A stretch of DNA of 37,333 nt, from contig CAMBXM010000017.1 in assembly GCA_945871815.1 (NCBI GenBank), positions 1 to 37,333 of the forward strand. The letters are read 5' to 3'. Shown in pieces: positions 37,096 to 37,333 of the stretch. Position numbers and translations under genes: made by a program. The number at the start of each line of letters is the position of its first letter. The first letter of the stretch is position 1. The notes beneath the pieces were generated by a model. It was not told where the DNA came from. It was given only the letters and a program-made list of their open reading frames with translations, and searched no databases. This stretch comes from Singulisphaera sp. GP187. Its GTDB lineage: Bacteria; Planctomycetota; UBA1135; UBA2386.

Positions 37096-37333
37096 ATGGG
37101 AGCAATGCTCCCTCAACAACAGGGCAATCAGGGAAACAACATGAATAAGCGCCAACAGGGCTTTACGCTCATCGAGCTGATGATCGTCGTGGCGATCATC
37201 GCCATTATCGCATCCATTGCGATTCCGAACCTCCTCAGCGCTCGCCTCAATGCCAATGAATCGGCTGCGATCGCGACGCTGAAGAACATCTCGTCCGCCC
37301 AGGCCCAGTGCCAGGCGTCGGGCGTGATCGACT
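37096..37333 (+). CDS. pilA: Type IV prepilin (PilA/GspG-like), cut by the right edge
   Basis: Major-type prepilin: 79 codons are visible. The peptidase site is RQQG/FTLIELMIVVAI with Gly at -1, Phe at +1 and Glu at +5, followed by the hydrophobic N-terminal helix and IPNLLSARLNANESAAIATL. Two possible starts exist, both with ribosome binding sites six bases upstream: ATG 37096 (AAGGAG at 37084-37089; 22-residue leader) and ATG 37141 (AGGGA at 37130-37134; the usual 7-residue leader). I list the first because its ribosome site is stronger; the second gives the classical short leader. The rest of the gene is outside the window. Confidence 0.93.
   Translation, partial: MGAMLPQQQGNQGNNMNKRQQGFTLIELMIVVAIIAIIASIAIPNLLSARLNANESAAIATLKNISSAQAQCQASGVID

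Overview
The window is a GC-rich, densely packed bacterial chromosome segment from a Gram-negative type of cell. It encodes an RND metal pump with its periplasmic adaptor, lipobox-bearing lipoproteins and type IV pilus ATPases. The mix of large carboxypeptidase-regulatory-like repeat proteins, a lipoprotein metallophosphatase fused to a LamG-like domain, many GTG/TTG starts and a PilT-PilB-PilC-prepilin block fits Planctomycetota best. This is an inference; Myxococcota or Acidobacteriota are not excluded. No rRNA, tRNA, CRISPR array, integrase or insertion sequence was seen, and the coding style is uniform, so this looks like ordinary chromosome rather than an island.

Left part (1-9675): a Cu(I)/Ag(I) efflux operon on the minus strand (Cys-rich secreted protein, CusB, CusA running off the left edge). 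Facing it on the plus strand is an orphan C-terminal quarter of a second CusA-like pump, then a perfect 18-bp palindrome and a translationally coupled three-gene set (ABC ATPase, FtsX-type permease, CrtC/AttH-like lipoprotein) resembling the AttEFGH type of exporter.

Middle (9716-17493, all minus): FKBP/SlyD isomerase, lipoprotein metallophosphatase-LamG, SAM methyltransferase, saccharopine-dehydrogenase-like oxidoreductase, NupG-like transporter, enolase and a small membrane protein. Then, on the plus strand, comes a coupled pair (17699-20805): a GCS2-type carboxylate-amine ligase fused to two CBS domains, followed by an AstE/AspA-type zinc deacylase. This is the best candidate for an uncharacterised biochemical system here.

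Right part: tryptophan 2,3-dioxygenase, two tandem paralogous membrane-anchored repeat proteins, and an operon rsmE - Gfo/Idh/MocA-like protein - lutA - lutB - lutC whose last four genes overlap by 4 nt each. The Gfo/Idh-like member has lost its catalytic motif residues, while LutABC looks intact for L-lactate oxidation. Divergent from it is a DUF502 membrane protein, then pilT-pilB-pilC, an unknown anchored helical (TPR-like) protein and a type IV prepilin cut by the right edge. Together these last genes form the motor and platform of a type IV pilus or a related type II secretion pseudopilus.
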